A stretch of 25,112 nt of DNA, taken from contig JBKCNM010000110.1 in the NCBI GenBank assembly GCA_046297395.1, positions 1-25,112 of the forward strand, given 5' to 3'. The stretch is from JBEICQ01 sp046297395 (lineage in GTDB: Bacteria; Bacteroidota; Bacteroidia; UBA4408). The notes under the pieces were generated by a model. The model did no database searches. It was given only the letters and a program-made list of their open reading frames with translations, and was not told the origin of the DNA. A program made the position numbers and the translations under genes. Within the stretch, counting starts at the first letter, position 1, and each line of letters starts with the position of its first letter. This document shows, in pieces, positions 7,795 to 16,514 of this stretch.

Positions 7795-8493
7795 TTACTT
7801 TTTATCTGCATCGTCCCCCATCATCACATACTGGAGGATGTTGACGCCCATTTTTAATGCCTGTTCATGTTTTTCTGGGGCATCTTTGTGCACATCAAAG
7901 CTCTCCCAACCATCACCCAAATCAGATTCGTAGCTATAAAAGCATACCATCCTGCCTTTGTAGAACAGACCAAACCCCTGAGGGGGTTTGGCATCATGCT
8001 CATGAATTTTTGGCAAGCCTCTTGGGAAATTGTATTTCTGGTGATAAATAGGATGGGTAAAGGGCAATTCAACAAACTCGCATTCAGGGAAAACTTTCTT
8101 CATCTGAGGTCTGATGAATTCATTCATTCCATAGTTGTCATCGATATGAAGGAATCCTCCTGACTCAAGATACTGCCTGAGATTCATGATTTCCTGGTCA
8201 GTAAATACCACATTCCCATGACCGGTCATGTGTATAAAAGGAACATTAAAGATTTCTGAACTTCCTGCGTCAACAATAAGTTGCTCATCTGATATGGCGG
8301 TACCAAGATTTTTGTTGCAATACTCAATCAAGTTTGGAAGTGATGTTTCCAGATTGGCATACCAGTCGCCTCCGCCTTGGTATTTTAACAAACCAATGCG
8401 TAAGCTTGTACTTCCATTTCTGCCTGCTGCCTTGCCCAAATGGCAAGCCAGGATCAAACAAACAAACAGCAACTGAAAGGGAGTTTTACCCAT
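7795..8493 (-). CDS. DUF4159 domain protein, exported
   Basis: This 232-residue protein begins with a typical signal peptide (basic MGK, hydrophobic core LLFVCLILACHL, cleavage near residue 24) and is otherwise one DUF4159 domain. The recognisable features are the R-I-G-L-L-K-Y-Q-G-G-G-D-W start, F-I-H-M-T-G-H-G in the middle, G-G-F-L-H-I-D-D-N-Y-G, and the late Y-S-Y-E-S-D-L-G-D-G-W block. The fold is thought to resemble the glutamine-amidotransferase-like flavodoxin domain often found near MoxR/DUF58 gene sets; no such genes are present here. The molecular function is unknown. The gene starts 33 bp after malate dehydrogenase ends, on the same strand, so it is probably co-transcribed with mdh; that pairing offers no obvious functional link. 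The periplasm is the likely location. Confidence 0.8.
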   Translation of the reverse strand: MGKTPFQLLFVCLILACHLGKAAGRNGSTSLRIGLLKYQGGGDWYANLETSLPNLIEYCNKNLGTAISDEQLIVDAGSSEIFNVPFIHMTGHGNVVFTDQEIMNLRQYLESGGFLHIDDNYGMNEFIRPQMKKVFPECEFVELPFTHPIYHQKYNFPRGLPKIHEHDAKPPQGFGLFYKGRMVCFYSYESDLGDGWESFDVHKDAPEKHEQALKMGVNILQYVMMGDDADKK

Positions 8494-8526
8494 TCGATGT
8501 GGGGGATGAAGACAAGTTTAATGAAA

Positions 8527-9468
8527 TCAGGCAGTCGCCTTGTTCATGTTGTCAAGCACATCCATCACTTCTTTCACAGCGGCAGCAGAAGAGTTTACCA
8601 AATTCATTTCATCTGCATTCAGCTTTAGTTCAATGATTTTTTCGATGCCATTTTTGCCGAGAACAACCGGTACGCCCATGTATATGTTTTTCAATCCGTA
8701 TTCGCCGTTCAACAAAGCACAAACCGGAAAAACCCTCTTCTGGTCACGCACAATGGCTTCAACCATCTGAGCGGCTGCTGCACCCGGGGCATACCATGCG
8801 GATGTGCCCAGCAGATTCACAATTTCTCCTCCGCCTTTTTTGGTGCGATCGATGATAGCATTCAATTTTGTTTCTTCAATTAGTTCGGTCACTGGTATTC
8901 CCCCAACAGTGGTGTACCTTGGCAATGGCACCATGGTATCTCCATGTCCACCCATGAGCACAGCTTGTATATCTTTTGGAGACACATCGAGGGCTTCTGC
9001 CAAAAATGCTTTGTAGCGGGCAGTGTCAAGAATCCCGGCCATGCCGAATACTTTTTGAGATGGCAATTTTGCACTCAGATAGGCACAGTATGTCATTACA
9101 TCAAGAGGATTTGAAACCACGATGATGATGGCATTTGGCGAATGCTTGATGATGTTTTCTGTAACACTTTTTACAATCCCAGCGTTGGTGGAAATTAAAT
9201 CGTCTCTGCTCATTCCGGGTTTCCTGGGCAGTCCGCTGGTGATTACTACAACCTCTGAACCGGCAGTTTTTGTGTAATCGTTGGTGCTTCCCTTGATGCG
9301 GGTATCATACATGTTGACAGGTGCTGTTTGCCACATGTCGAGCGCTTTGCCCTCAGCAAAATTCTCTTTGATATCTACAAGGATAACTTCCTTGGAAAGT
9401 TCTTTGTGCGCAATTACATCAGCACAGGTTGCACCTACATTTCCTGCACCTACCACGGTTATTTTCAT
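8527..9468 (-). CDS. mdh: Malate dehydrogenase (NAD-dependent)
   Basis: This 313-residue cytosolic enzyme oxidises malate to oxaloacetate with NAD+ in the citric acid cycle. The N-terminal dinucleotide fold shows VGAGNVG (residues 6-12) and Asp32 at the end of strand two, which selects NAD over NADP. The substrate loop reads RKPGMSR (82-88), with the two arginines that mark malate rather than lactate dehydrogenases. The catalytic pair is Asp148 and His175 (in MGGHGDTMVP), with Arg151 as the third substrate-binding arginine. Length and motifs match the LDH-like type 3 malate dehydrogenases. A strong phylum-type promoter lies 29 bases or more upstream, and the DUF4159 gene follows 33 bp downstream. 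Nothing unusual is seen in the sequence. Confidence 0.95.
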   Translation of the reverse strand: MKITVVGAGNVGATCADVIAHKELSKEVILVDIKENFAEGKALDMWQTAPVNMYDTRIKGSTNDYTKTAGSEVVVITSGLPRKPGMSRDDLISTNAGIVKSVTENIIKHSPNAIIIVVSNPLDVMTYCAYLSAKLPSQKVFGMAGILDTARYKAFLAEALDVSPKDIQAVLMGGHGDTMVPLPRYTTVGGIPVTELIEETKLNAIIDRTKKGGGEIVNLLGTSAWYAPGAAAAQMVEAIVRDQKRVFPVCALLNGEYGLKNIYMGVPVVLGKNGIEKIIELKLNADEMNLVNSSAAAVKEVMDVLDNMNKATA

Positions 9469-9496
9469 ATGTTTTTGAAGAAGATTTCTATGCTTG

Positions 9497-9526
9497 CAAA
9501 GGTATAAATATGAGCGACCCCGCCAA
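9497..9526 (-). promoter_or_regulatory. mdh: Bacteroidota-type promoter of mdh
   Basis: On the minus strand a TTG (plus-strand 9524-9526) is followed after 19 bases by TACCTTTG (plus-strand 9497-9504), a full match to TTG-N19-TAnnTTTG. The predicted transcription start near 9491 gives a leader of about 23 bases before the ATG at 9468. Confidence 0.7.
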
Positions 9527-9641
9527 TAAGGGAATTGCTAATTTCACTTAATTATAAACCATTACAATTTTTATTTTTCAATTGAATTTTCCCGTTTGAA
9601 TACATGCCTTCAGTTTTGCATCCACATAATAATCAACCTTT

Positions 9642-9668
9642 GGCAAACAGGGACTTTACTCCCTTGCC
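9642..9668 (-). terminator. Hairpin downstream of the giant secreted-protein gene (possible terminator)
   Basis: GGCAA (9642-9646) and GGGA (9650-9653) pair with TTGCC (9664-9668) and TCCC (9660-9663) around a 6-base loop, with a 3-base bulge on one side. It starts 43 bases after the stop codon of the large gene and lies upstream of the mdh promoter. No T run follows, so intrinsic termination is uncertain; it may instead protect the 3' end of the transcript. Confidence 0.35.
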
Positions 9669-9710
9669 GCAATCACAAGTAAAAACACTTAAGAATTCTG
9701 AACACCATCA

Positions 9711-12700
9711 TTAACGGATAAGGCAAACACTGCCCTTTCGCTGGTGTTTTTTGCCCGCAAGATCTCTGCAGACCAGTTGATAGGAGTACATCCCTTCTGA
9801 TGCCTCTGCCTCATTGTACATTCCATCCCAACCCTCACCCGGTTTGTTGGAAAAAAAGACAACCTTTCCCCAGCGATCAAAAATCCTGAAAGTGTATTCA
9901 TCCTTGTCAATAAATGTACCGACAGGACAAAACAGGTTGTTCAATTGATCGTTGTTGGGCGTAAATGCATTTGGAATATAGATAATCAAATCGCCCTGAA
10001 CCTCGATGTTCTCTTGTGTGGTATCCGTGCAACCCATGTCGCTTGTTACTATCAGCTTCACAGTAAATAAACCGGTATCTGCAAAAGCATAGCTTGCATG
10101 CTGTTTGTAAAGGGTGTCACGCCCTGCAAATATCCATTTCCATGAGACAGCATCCTGGGAAAGATCTACAAAGAGCAACTTGGCCTCGGAAAGGTTTACC
10201 TGATTCGAACTGCTCGTAAATGCTGCTTCCGGCTTCTTGTAAACTTTGATGAGGGAAGGACGATTCACCTGCTTTACACAACCTTGCGCTGAGGTAGCCG
10301 TGAGCGAAACGGCATATTCACCTTCCTGTTCATATACGACAGTGGGGCTTACACTTGATGATTGCAAACCGTTGCCCAAGTTCCAGGCTAGCTGGTTGTA
10401 TCCACTTCCATCAGCAGTGAATGAGGTAGTGAATGGATAGCAACCTATTGTGTCTGTAGCAAGAATCTTGATGATTGGATTTTCAAAAACAGTAACATTC
10501 ACATTCAGTTCATGGAAGGTGCTGCAAACATCCGTCATCTGCACTGTATATAGTCCGGGTTCTTCAACGATAATAGTATCATTAATAGATCCGGTATTCC
10601 AGGAAAATGTACCGGGTATGTCTATCCATAATTTGATGCGTTGACCCCTGCAAAAGGCAGTTGACCCCGAAGATAAAATGTTGGGAACCGGCGGGATATC
10701 TGCAACAGTGATATTGATTTTGTTGGAGGTATCTGATCTGCAGCCATGTGTATCAGTATAGATTGTAAAATACACACCACTGTTTTGTACAGTGATGTTT
10801 TGGGTCTGCATGCCATTGCTCCATGTATTTCCCTGCGCATAATTGCTGCTTACAATCACCGAACTTCCAATACAAAAATCAGTTGGCCCCGAGGGGGTAA
10901 TGAGAGGAGCCGGCGGAATTGGTCTCAATCCTGTAGCAACTATTGAAGATGAAAAAGAAGTACATCCATTTGCATCCGTCACCCTCAAATAATAAATACC
11001 GGAATCCTTGATGGTGATGCTTTGGGTTGTATCACCCGTGTTCCATAGATACGATGCTGATGCTGATGCTGTGAGGGTGATTGAATCCCCTGTGCAAAAG
11101 AGAAGACTGTCTGAAGCAGTAATCAGGGGTGGGGGAGGTAGTGGCAGAATGGTAACCGGAACAGGTACGGATGGAGCAGACATGCATCCAAAGGAGTTAA
11201 ACACCACTACAGCGTAAACGCCTCCGTTTTGTACCTGTATGTTTTGTGTATTGGCCTGGTTGCTCCATTGGTAGGAAACATTGAGTGCGTTGCACGATAA
11301 AGTAACACTCTCACCCGCACAAAAGGCTGTTGGTCCTTGCGCCGTGATTACAGGAATAGGAGGGTTGGGATATACCTCAGTAACCACTGGCATCGAGGCA
11401 AGTGATACGCAACCGTTTCCATCAATCACTTGAAGCACAAACATACCGGATTGACCAACTGTAATTTGTTGCGTGGTTTGGTTGCCCGGCGACCATAAAT
11501 AGTTGTAGCCATTGGGCCCGGATAGTGTAACATTGTTGCCATCGCAAAATCCCAAGGGCCCGGTTGCAAAAATATTGGGTGCAGGAGGAAGGGGATGAAG
11601 CTGAAGAAATAGTGCATTTGAAGGAGGAGAAATACAACCGAAGTTGTCTGTAATTACCAGCGTATAGTTCCCCGGTGTGTTTACTTGGATATTTTGTTGC
11701 TGAGCCCCATTGCTCCATTGGTATTGAGAAGCGGTAACATTGGCACTCAGTGTAGTATTTGTTCCTTGGCAAATACCAGGCACTGAAGAGGTAATTTGCG
11801 GAGGGGCAGGGGTAGGATGAACGATTACTGTAAAAGGTGAGGAAAGGTTGGAGGAACAACCAAAACCATCTGTTACGCGAACCTGGTAATTGCCCTGGGT
11901 ATTTACCAAAAGTTGTGAGGTGGTTTGCCCACCCGGTAACCATTCGAAAATACCGGAAACCCCAACAGCTGTTAATAATACTTGTCCACCTTCACAGAAG
12001 GCTACCGGACCTCCTGCTGAAATGGAAGGTGGCGGGGGATTGTCGAGAATCGTTACCGTGGCAGGGTTAGATGGAAGGCTTGAACATCCGTTTGCATCAG
12101 TAACAATTACAGAAAATTGTCCGCTTGCATTGCTGGTAATTTGCTGAGTAGTTTCTGTAGTATTCCAAAGATAGGTGTACCCTGCAGGAGCTTCCATAAC
12201 AGCTGTATTGCCGTTGCATAGCGTGGAGGGTGTAACAAAGGTAATAAGAGGCTGAGGAGGCAAATCATTTATGGTAACAGTAAAATCCGCTGAGGGTGGA
12301 GATACACAACCGTTTCCATCAATTACCTGAAGAGAAAATACGCCGCTGTTTCCAACCATCAGGGAGCTTGAGGCAGAACCATTGCTCCAGAGATAATTAA
12401 ATCCTGTGGGTCCGGTGAGCGTCACAAAATTTCCCTGACATACCGTAGATATTCCGCCCAGGGCACTGATTGTGGGCACTGGTGGCAAAGGAAGAACAGT
12501 GATGTTCATAGGCAAGGATGCAGGAGAAATACATCCGTTTGCATCTTCAACCGTAAGTGTAATTACATTGCTGTTGTTGATGGTGATGAGGGGTGCATCG
12601 GGCAGAGGAGCCGGCATCCAATTGTAATGATTAAAACCCGGAGGACCGGAAAGATTCACTGAACCACCCTGACAGAATATTGTGTTGCCGGACACATTGA

Positions 12701-15044
12701 TCACGGGTGCCGGAGGCAAACTAAAAACATTTACAACCAAGTTGGAGGATGTGGCAGAACATCCGCCCGGCGCAGTAACTATAACATTGAATGTGCCTGC
12801 ACTGCTCACGGTAATACTGGATGCAGTTGAACCGTTAGACCACAGATAGGTGAAGTTGGGACTGACAGGAGCAGAAAGTGTAACATTTCCGCCGCTGCAA
12901 AAATCCGTTGGTCCGGAGGGAGTGATGGCTGGTTGAGATACTGCCGAGAGAACAGTAATTGTGATGTTTTGGGAAGTATCAGAAACACAACCATCTTGCG
13001 AAACGGCCCTCACCCAGTAGGTTCCGGAAGCGGTAACCACGATTGTTTGGGTGGTTGCCCCTGTGCTCCAAAGATAGGATGATGAAGGTGAGGATGTTAG
13101 TGAGACCGAATTACCCGCGCAGAAAACTGTAGGGCCTGATATACTTACCGTGGGTGTAGCTGGCAACGGATAGGTGAGCAGATTTACCTGTACAGTATCC
13201 CTGCAACCTCCGGTTGAAATTCCGATTACTTCGAGGGTTTGTCCTGCGGTAATTGAATCGATCGTGGCAGTAACCGAGTCGACAATGACCACAGCAGGAT
13301 TGAAAACATTCGGATTCAGGGTGGCATACCATTGCGCCGAATCAACACCTGTAGCTTGCAACTGAAGCTGTGTGCCAATACATGCCGGAAGTCCGGGATT
13401 TACATTGACCACAAGAGCAGGTTGAGGATTGACAATCACCCTTACAGAATCTTTTGAAACACATCCGGGTACATCCTGGATCCTGAAATAATAGGTTGTG
13501 TCTACTCCCGGGAATGCCCTAACAGTAAAGGAATCGGTAGCAATGCTGTCAATCAGGTTATAAACCGGCGACCATGCAGTAACAGAATCGGCAGGATTTA
13601 GTTTGAATTTGATATAGCCGGATAAAAACTGACCTAAGTTGGAGGAAGGCGAATCATCGCCTACACGGATTCTCCAAATACCATTGCTGACTCCGGTCAG
13701 GTTTGTAAATGGTTGCTCCGGTCGGTAAGTACCGTTGGCGATTGCGGCTGCTGTTGTAGCTGTGGTTACTAATGGCGCAGTACTGGTAGGTACGAATTTG
13801 CAATAGGTGTAGGTAGGAATGGTTGCTCCTGTTCCATATCCGCTGTTTGTGTTTCCGGTATTGGGTCCATTGTCGGAAGTCAAATCAATCATGCTGCCAC
13901 CGGGAGACATTAACCACACATCTAGTTCTCTGGGATTGGGATGATTGATGCGAATACCAACCTCCTCAATAACTCCCGCCGCAAGCGTTTGTGGGTATAT
14001 TCCGGAAACACTGAAGTATGCATAGAAAAAGCTTCCGGGATGCCCGATGTAATCGTCGGGAATGGTTCTCTGACAGGCGGGTGCAGATACATGTGTAGTA
14101 AATGTTTTGGCCCCGGGGGTGTAGGAGGCGTATGATCGGATTTTGGAAACCAGTGTGGCAGTATCACCGAAGCACAAGTTGATGGTGTCTTCCGTGAGCA
14201 TGCTGTCTCTGGCGAATCCGGTTCTCACACGCACGGATACCCTTCTGCTTTTGCAATTAAAATCAGAATTCTGAACATACACAATGGTGTCATAAACAAG
14301 ATTGTTCAGCACCAAACTGGGTCCTGTAGAAGAAGGTGTTGTGCCATTGATACTCGGAAACCATTCAATGGTTCCTGTGGCAGTGGGAAGAGTAGCATTG
14401 AGTGTAATAGATTGTCCCCTGCAGATGGAAGTGTCATTTACTATGGGTTCATTTATCTGAGGATTCCCAACAACATAAACTGTGTAATCTTCTGTTTCTC
14501 CATAAGTGTATTCGACACAGGGATTGGTGGGGGGAGTCATGTACTGAGACCTCACACGAAGCCTTGTAGGTCCGCACAGAGCAGCATTGGGAACATTGAC
14601 AAGGGGACTGAGGAATGGTCCGAAACCGGGACCAATTGACCAAACAAGTTCATTTGCTGCAAACACGCCATTTCTGTTCCAGTCAACCCATACCGCATAT
14701 CCTTGCTGAAAAGTTCCGGTGGTGGAATTGGGCTCTCCGGCAACCGTCATCCTAAAATTTTGTCCACGAGCTACTGTGAGGTACATACCCTGAGAGGGAG
14801 GCCAAACCGTTAAATTGCCTGCACATTGGTTGGAGCATCCGGTATTGTTGTTTGTGATGTTCGTAATGCCGAGTGTAGTACTGAAACTGTGGATCACATC
14901 ATTGGTCTGTCCCTGCCCGCTGGCAGAGGATTGAGAACAAGAATTGATGTAGGCAGGTGTACAATAATTTTGTCCGTATCCATGCGCTGAGAAAATGAGC
15001 ATGAGCACCGATAAAAGAAGAAGTCTCCTGAAGGCCTTTAACAT
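9711..15044 (-). CDS. Giant secreted multi-domain protein: GEVED, P-domain, 12 Ig-like repeats, PKD, T9SS type B sorting domain
   Basis: This 1777-residue protein starts with a signal peptide (hydrophobic LLLLSVLMLIFSA, cleavage near residue 25). A GEVED domain follows at about 85-190 (V-D-W-N-R-N-G near 121-127, G-E-T-E-D-Y near 183-188), then an Ig-like unit (200-275). A proprotein-convertase P-domain-like segment (about 305-485) sits inside a second Ig-like unit. After a further divergent unit, twelve Ig-like repeats of roughly 78 residues run from about 630 to 1570, each with an F-C-x-G near the start, Y-L-W-S-N/T-G in the middle and a G-C before the last strand. Two PKD-like domains lead to the C-terminal sorting domain beginning IPNAFTPNNDQLN, with F-D-R-W-G-K and G-W-D-G. 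The latter is the gliding-motility-associated (CHU_C, type B) signal for type IX secretion. An adhesin or surface-display role is inferred. The frame reaches a GTG at 15047, but ATG 15044 is the likelier start. Confidence 0.92.
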   Translation of the reverse strand: MLKAFRRLLLLSVLMLIFSAHGYGQNYCTPAYINSCSQSSASGQGQTNDVIHSFSTTLGITNITNNNTGCSNQCAGNLTVWPPSQGMYLTVARGQNFRMTVAGEPNSTTGTFQQGYAVWVDWNRNGVFAANELVWSIGPGFGPFLSPLVNVPNAALCGPTRLRVRSQYMTPPTNPCVEYTYGETEDYTVYVVGNPQINEPIVNDTSICRGQSITLNATLPTATGTIEWFPSINGTTPSSTGPSLVLNNLVYDTIVYVQNSDFNCKSRRVSVRVRTGFARDSMLTEDTINLCFGDTATLVSKIRSYASYTPGAKTFTTHVSAPACQRTIPDDYIGHPGSFFYAYFSVSGIYPQTLAAGVIEEVGIRINHPNPRELDVWLMSPGGSMIDLTSDNGPNTGNTNSGYGTGATIPTYTYCKFVPTSTAPLVTTATTAAAIANGTYRPEQPFTNLTGVSNGIWRIRVGDDSPSSNLGQFLSGYIKFKLNPADSVTAWSPVYNLIDSIATDSFTVRAFPGVDTTYYFRIQDVPGCVSKDSVRVIVNPQPALVVNVNPGLPACIGTQLQLQATGVDSAQWYATLNPNVFNPAVVIVDSVTATIDSITAGQTLEVIGISTGGCRDTVQVNLLTYPLPATPTVSISGPTVFCAGNSVSLTSSPSSSYLWSTGATTQTIVVTASGTYWVRAVSQDGCVSDTSQNITITVLSAVSQPAITPSGPTDFCSGGNVTLSAPVSPNFTYLWSNGSTASSITVSSAGTFNVIVTAPGGCSATSSNLVVNVFSLPPAPVINVSGNTIFCQGGSVNLSGPPGFNHYNWMPAPLPDAPLITINNSNVITLTVEDANGCISPASLPMNITVLPLPPVPTISALGGISTVCQGNFVTLTGPTGFNYLWSNGSASSSLMVGNSGVFSLQVIDGNGCVSPPSADFTVTINDLPPQPLITFVTPSTLCNGNTAVMEAPAGYTYLWNTTETTQQITSNASGQFSVIVTDANGCSSLPSNPATVTILDNPPPPSISAGGPVAFCEGGQVLLTAVGVSGIFEWLPGGQTTSQLLVNTQGNYQVRVTDGFGCSSNLSSPFTVIVHPTPAPPQITSSVPGICQGTNTTLSANVTASQYQWSNGAQQQNIQVNTPGNYTLVITDNFGCISPPSNALFLQLHPLPPAPNIFATGPLGFCDGNNVTLSGPNGYNYLWSPGNQTTQQITVGQSGMFVLQVIDGNGCVSLASMPVVTEVYPNPPIPVITAQGPTAFCAGESVTLSCNALNVSYQWSNQANTQNIQVQNGGVYAVVVFNSFGCMSAPSVPVPVTILPLPPPPLITASDSLLFCTGDSITLTASASASYLWNTGDTTQSITIKDSGIYYLRVTDANGCTSFSSSIVATGLRPIPPAPLITPSGPTDFCIGSSVIVSSNYAQGNTWSNGMQTQNITVQNSGVYFTIYTDTHGCRSDTSNKINITVADIPPVPNILSSGSTAFCRGQRIKLWIDIPGTFSWNTGSINDTIIVEEPGLYTVQMTDVCSTFHELNVNVTVFENPIIKILATDTIGCYPFTTSFTADGSGYNQLAWNLGNGLQSSSVSPTVVYEQEGEYAVSLTATSAQGCVKQVNRPSLIKVYKKPEAAFTSSSNQVNLSEAKLLFVDLSQDAVSWKWIFAGRDTLYKQHASYAFADTGLFTVKLIVTSDMGCTDTTQENIEVQGDLIIYIPNAFTPNNDQLNNLFCPVGTFIDKDEYTFRIFDRWGKVVFFSNKPGEGWDGMYNEAEASEGMYSYQLVCRDLAGKKHQRKGSVCLIR
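10338..13160 (-). repeat. Twelve tandem Ig-like repeat units within the giant gene
   Basis: Twelve consecutive units can be lined up by eye at protein level on the pattern P-x-P-x-I-x-x-x-G-P-x-x-F-C-x-G, then Y-x-W-S-N-G, then G-x-Y-x-V-x-V-x-D-x-x-G-C. The units differ at many positions and the DNA copies are not near-identical, so this is an old expansion and not a recent, unstable array. The boundaries given are approximate. Paired cysteines in nearly every unit suggest one disulfide per domain. Confidence 0.8.
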
Positions 15045-15099
15045 CACAACTCACAATAGTACAAAGATTTATAAAAACAAACAATACCCCTTTTCAGAC

Positions 15100-16449
15100 T
15101 TATTCGAGGTCAATATTTTCATCTCCTGTCTGGTAGGGCATATAGGTAAAAATAAACTGAAACATTTCGTCTGTTGTGCGCATTGAGCCTTCCCTTTCCG
15201 AGACTGTTCTTGGTGGATGAAAAGGATTCAGGGGGTTGTTTATGGTGTTGTCAAAAGTGCCGAACACCCGGATGGTGGTGCCTGCCGGCAAATGCAGAGG
15301 ATTGCGGTAGGTATAGGAATATTGCCATTTAAAATCCCATTGTTTAATCCTGATCAATGGAATGGTATCCCCGTTGGGTGTAATTGCAAAAGCCCAAAAG
15401 GATTTTCCCAGCAGATGCATATGAGGATTGATGGTAAGAAGTGAAATATCACCGGTAAGTGTTAGCCTGGTCTGAAAGGTTTTTACTTCATTCGGAGGAA
15501 TCACCAGTGGCGGTTCTATCTTCGATATTCCGAGTGTTCCCATCTGCATTTCATAGGTTTGTCTTTTAATGGGTACTTTGCTGAAATAAATATTGAAATG
15601 GGAGGAATCTTTAAGCGTTTTGTTTGAAGGGCCATAGTGAATATCCTTTAAAAAAAGTGCAGATTTTTTAGCCAATCTGATACCCCCAATACCCGGCGGA
15701 TATTCGATGGGAAGAAATCCGGGCAAATAGTTGCACGCACTCATGTGCATGATAGGATATGTTCCGTCGTCATGCGCCAGATGCATGGCCTCATATGACT
15801 CAAGCACCTGAGGATATTTGCGTGTATCCACAAAAAATTTTCCGTCGAACAGTTGTTTTTTTTTGTGCTCTTCGTATCTCAGCAACTGGGCATTCACATG
15901 GTGAACAACTTGTATTTTATCAGGCACAAACTCAATGCAAGAAGCGACCGTATCCTTTTCCAGTTCAAAGGGCAATTTCATCAACACAAAACGGTCTGTA
16001 TTATCCGCTTCTATCGGAAAGGCTTTTTGCATGTAAACCACTTTGTCGGGGATTCTACCCATGGTGGATCCGGCAAAAAACGAAGGCCTCTTCCAATCTT
16101 TCAGAGAGTCTCCCTTCTCACAGCCATCCCTGATCCATTTTTCAATTGTTTGCCGTTCATCAAGGCTCAGTATTTTTTCATCACGAAAGCGAGAATAGCC
16201 TGTATCTGCAGGCCAGGGAGGCATATAACCTGTGCGGAGCACGGCCAGTATTGATGTTGCCCTTCTGCGGATTTCATCATAATGATAGAGTGAGAATGGA
16301 GCGGGTCCGCCCTGATAATGGCAACCGGAGCACTTTTTGTAAATAATTTTTCCGGTTTCTCCGAAAAACACCTCTTTCCTGTTTTGCTTGCAGGCTGAAA
16401 ACAAAACCAAAACCATTCCAAGCAGAAATAACAAACATCCTCTAGGCAT
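15100..16449 (-). CDS. Lipoprotein fusing a cytochrome c domain to a copper type II monooxygenase-like domain
   Basis: This 449-residue protein has a lipoprotein signal (L-F-S-A-C, lipidated Cys20). Residues 28-115 form a small cytochrome c domain: haem motif CSGCH at 40-44 and a probable axial Met76 in TGYMPPWPAD. The remainder resembles the copper type II, ascorbate-dependent monooxygenase (PHM/DBM) fold, and the spacing of candidate ligands matches both copper sites: His183-His184 (VVHHVN) and His271 (DIHYGP) for the first, His343 and His345 (NPHMHLLG) and Met429 (DEMF) for the second. This suggests a periplasmic or outer-membrane-attached oxidoreductase in which haem could deliver electrons to copper; the substrate is unknown. 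The frame is open to 16521, but the lipoprotein signal and a TACTTTTG box at 16458-16465 fix the start at 16449. An A9 tract lies in the coding strand at 15856-15864. Confidence 0.8.
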   Translation of the reverse strand: MPRGCLLFLLGMVLVLFSACKQNRKEVFFGETGKIIYKKCSGCHYQGGPAPFSLYHYDEIRRRATSILAVLRTGYMPPWPADTGYSRFRDEKILSLDERQTIEKWIRDGCEKGDSLKDWKRPSFFAGSTMGRIPDKVVYMQKAFPIEADNTDRFVLMKLPFELEKDTVASCIEFVPDKIQVVHHVNAQLLRYEEHKKKQLFDGKFFVDTRKYPQVLESYEAMHLAHDDGTYPIMHMSACNYLPGFLPIEYPPGIGGIRLAKKSALFLKDIHYGPSNKTLKDSSHFNIYFSKVPIKRQTYEMQMGTLGISKIEPPLVIPPNEVKTFQTRLTLTGDISLLTINPHMHLLGKSFWAFAITPNGDTIPLIRIKQWDFKWQYSYTYRNPLHLPAGTTIRVFGTFDNTINNPLNPFHPPRTVSEREGSMRTTDEMFQFIFTYMPYQTGDENIDLE

Positions 16450-16457
16450 AATTGTAA

Positions 16458-16465
16458 CAAAAGTA
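16458..16465 (-). promoter_or_regulatory. Putative -7 box of the cytochrome/copper lipoprotein gene
   Basis: The minus strand reads TACTTTTG, a perfect TAnnTTTG, with its last base only 9 bases before the ATG at 16449, so the leader would be a few bases at most. A TTG at plus-strand 16488-16490 lies 22 bases upstream, at the long end of the accepted spacing. Confidence 0.45.
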
Positions 16466-16514
16466 AAAGCCCAGAGGCAAGATGCACCAATTATTTGAAG
16501 ATATTTGCCACTGT

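Noticed and set aside
10338..13160. Regular spacing of similar segments that might suggest a CRISPR array or satellite DNA
   Set aside because: The period is about 234 bases, the copies are diverged, and they lie in a single open frame encoding Ig-like domains.
15045..15047. GTG start of the giant gene one codon upstream of ATG
   Set aside because: The next codon is an ATG followed at once by a normal signal peptide; no reason to prefer the GTG.
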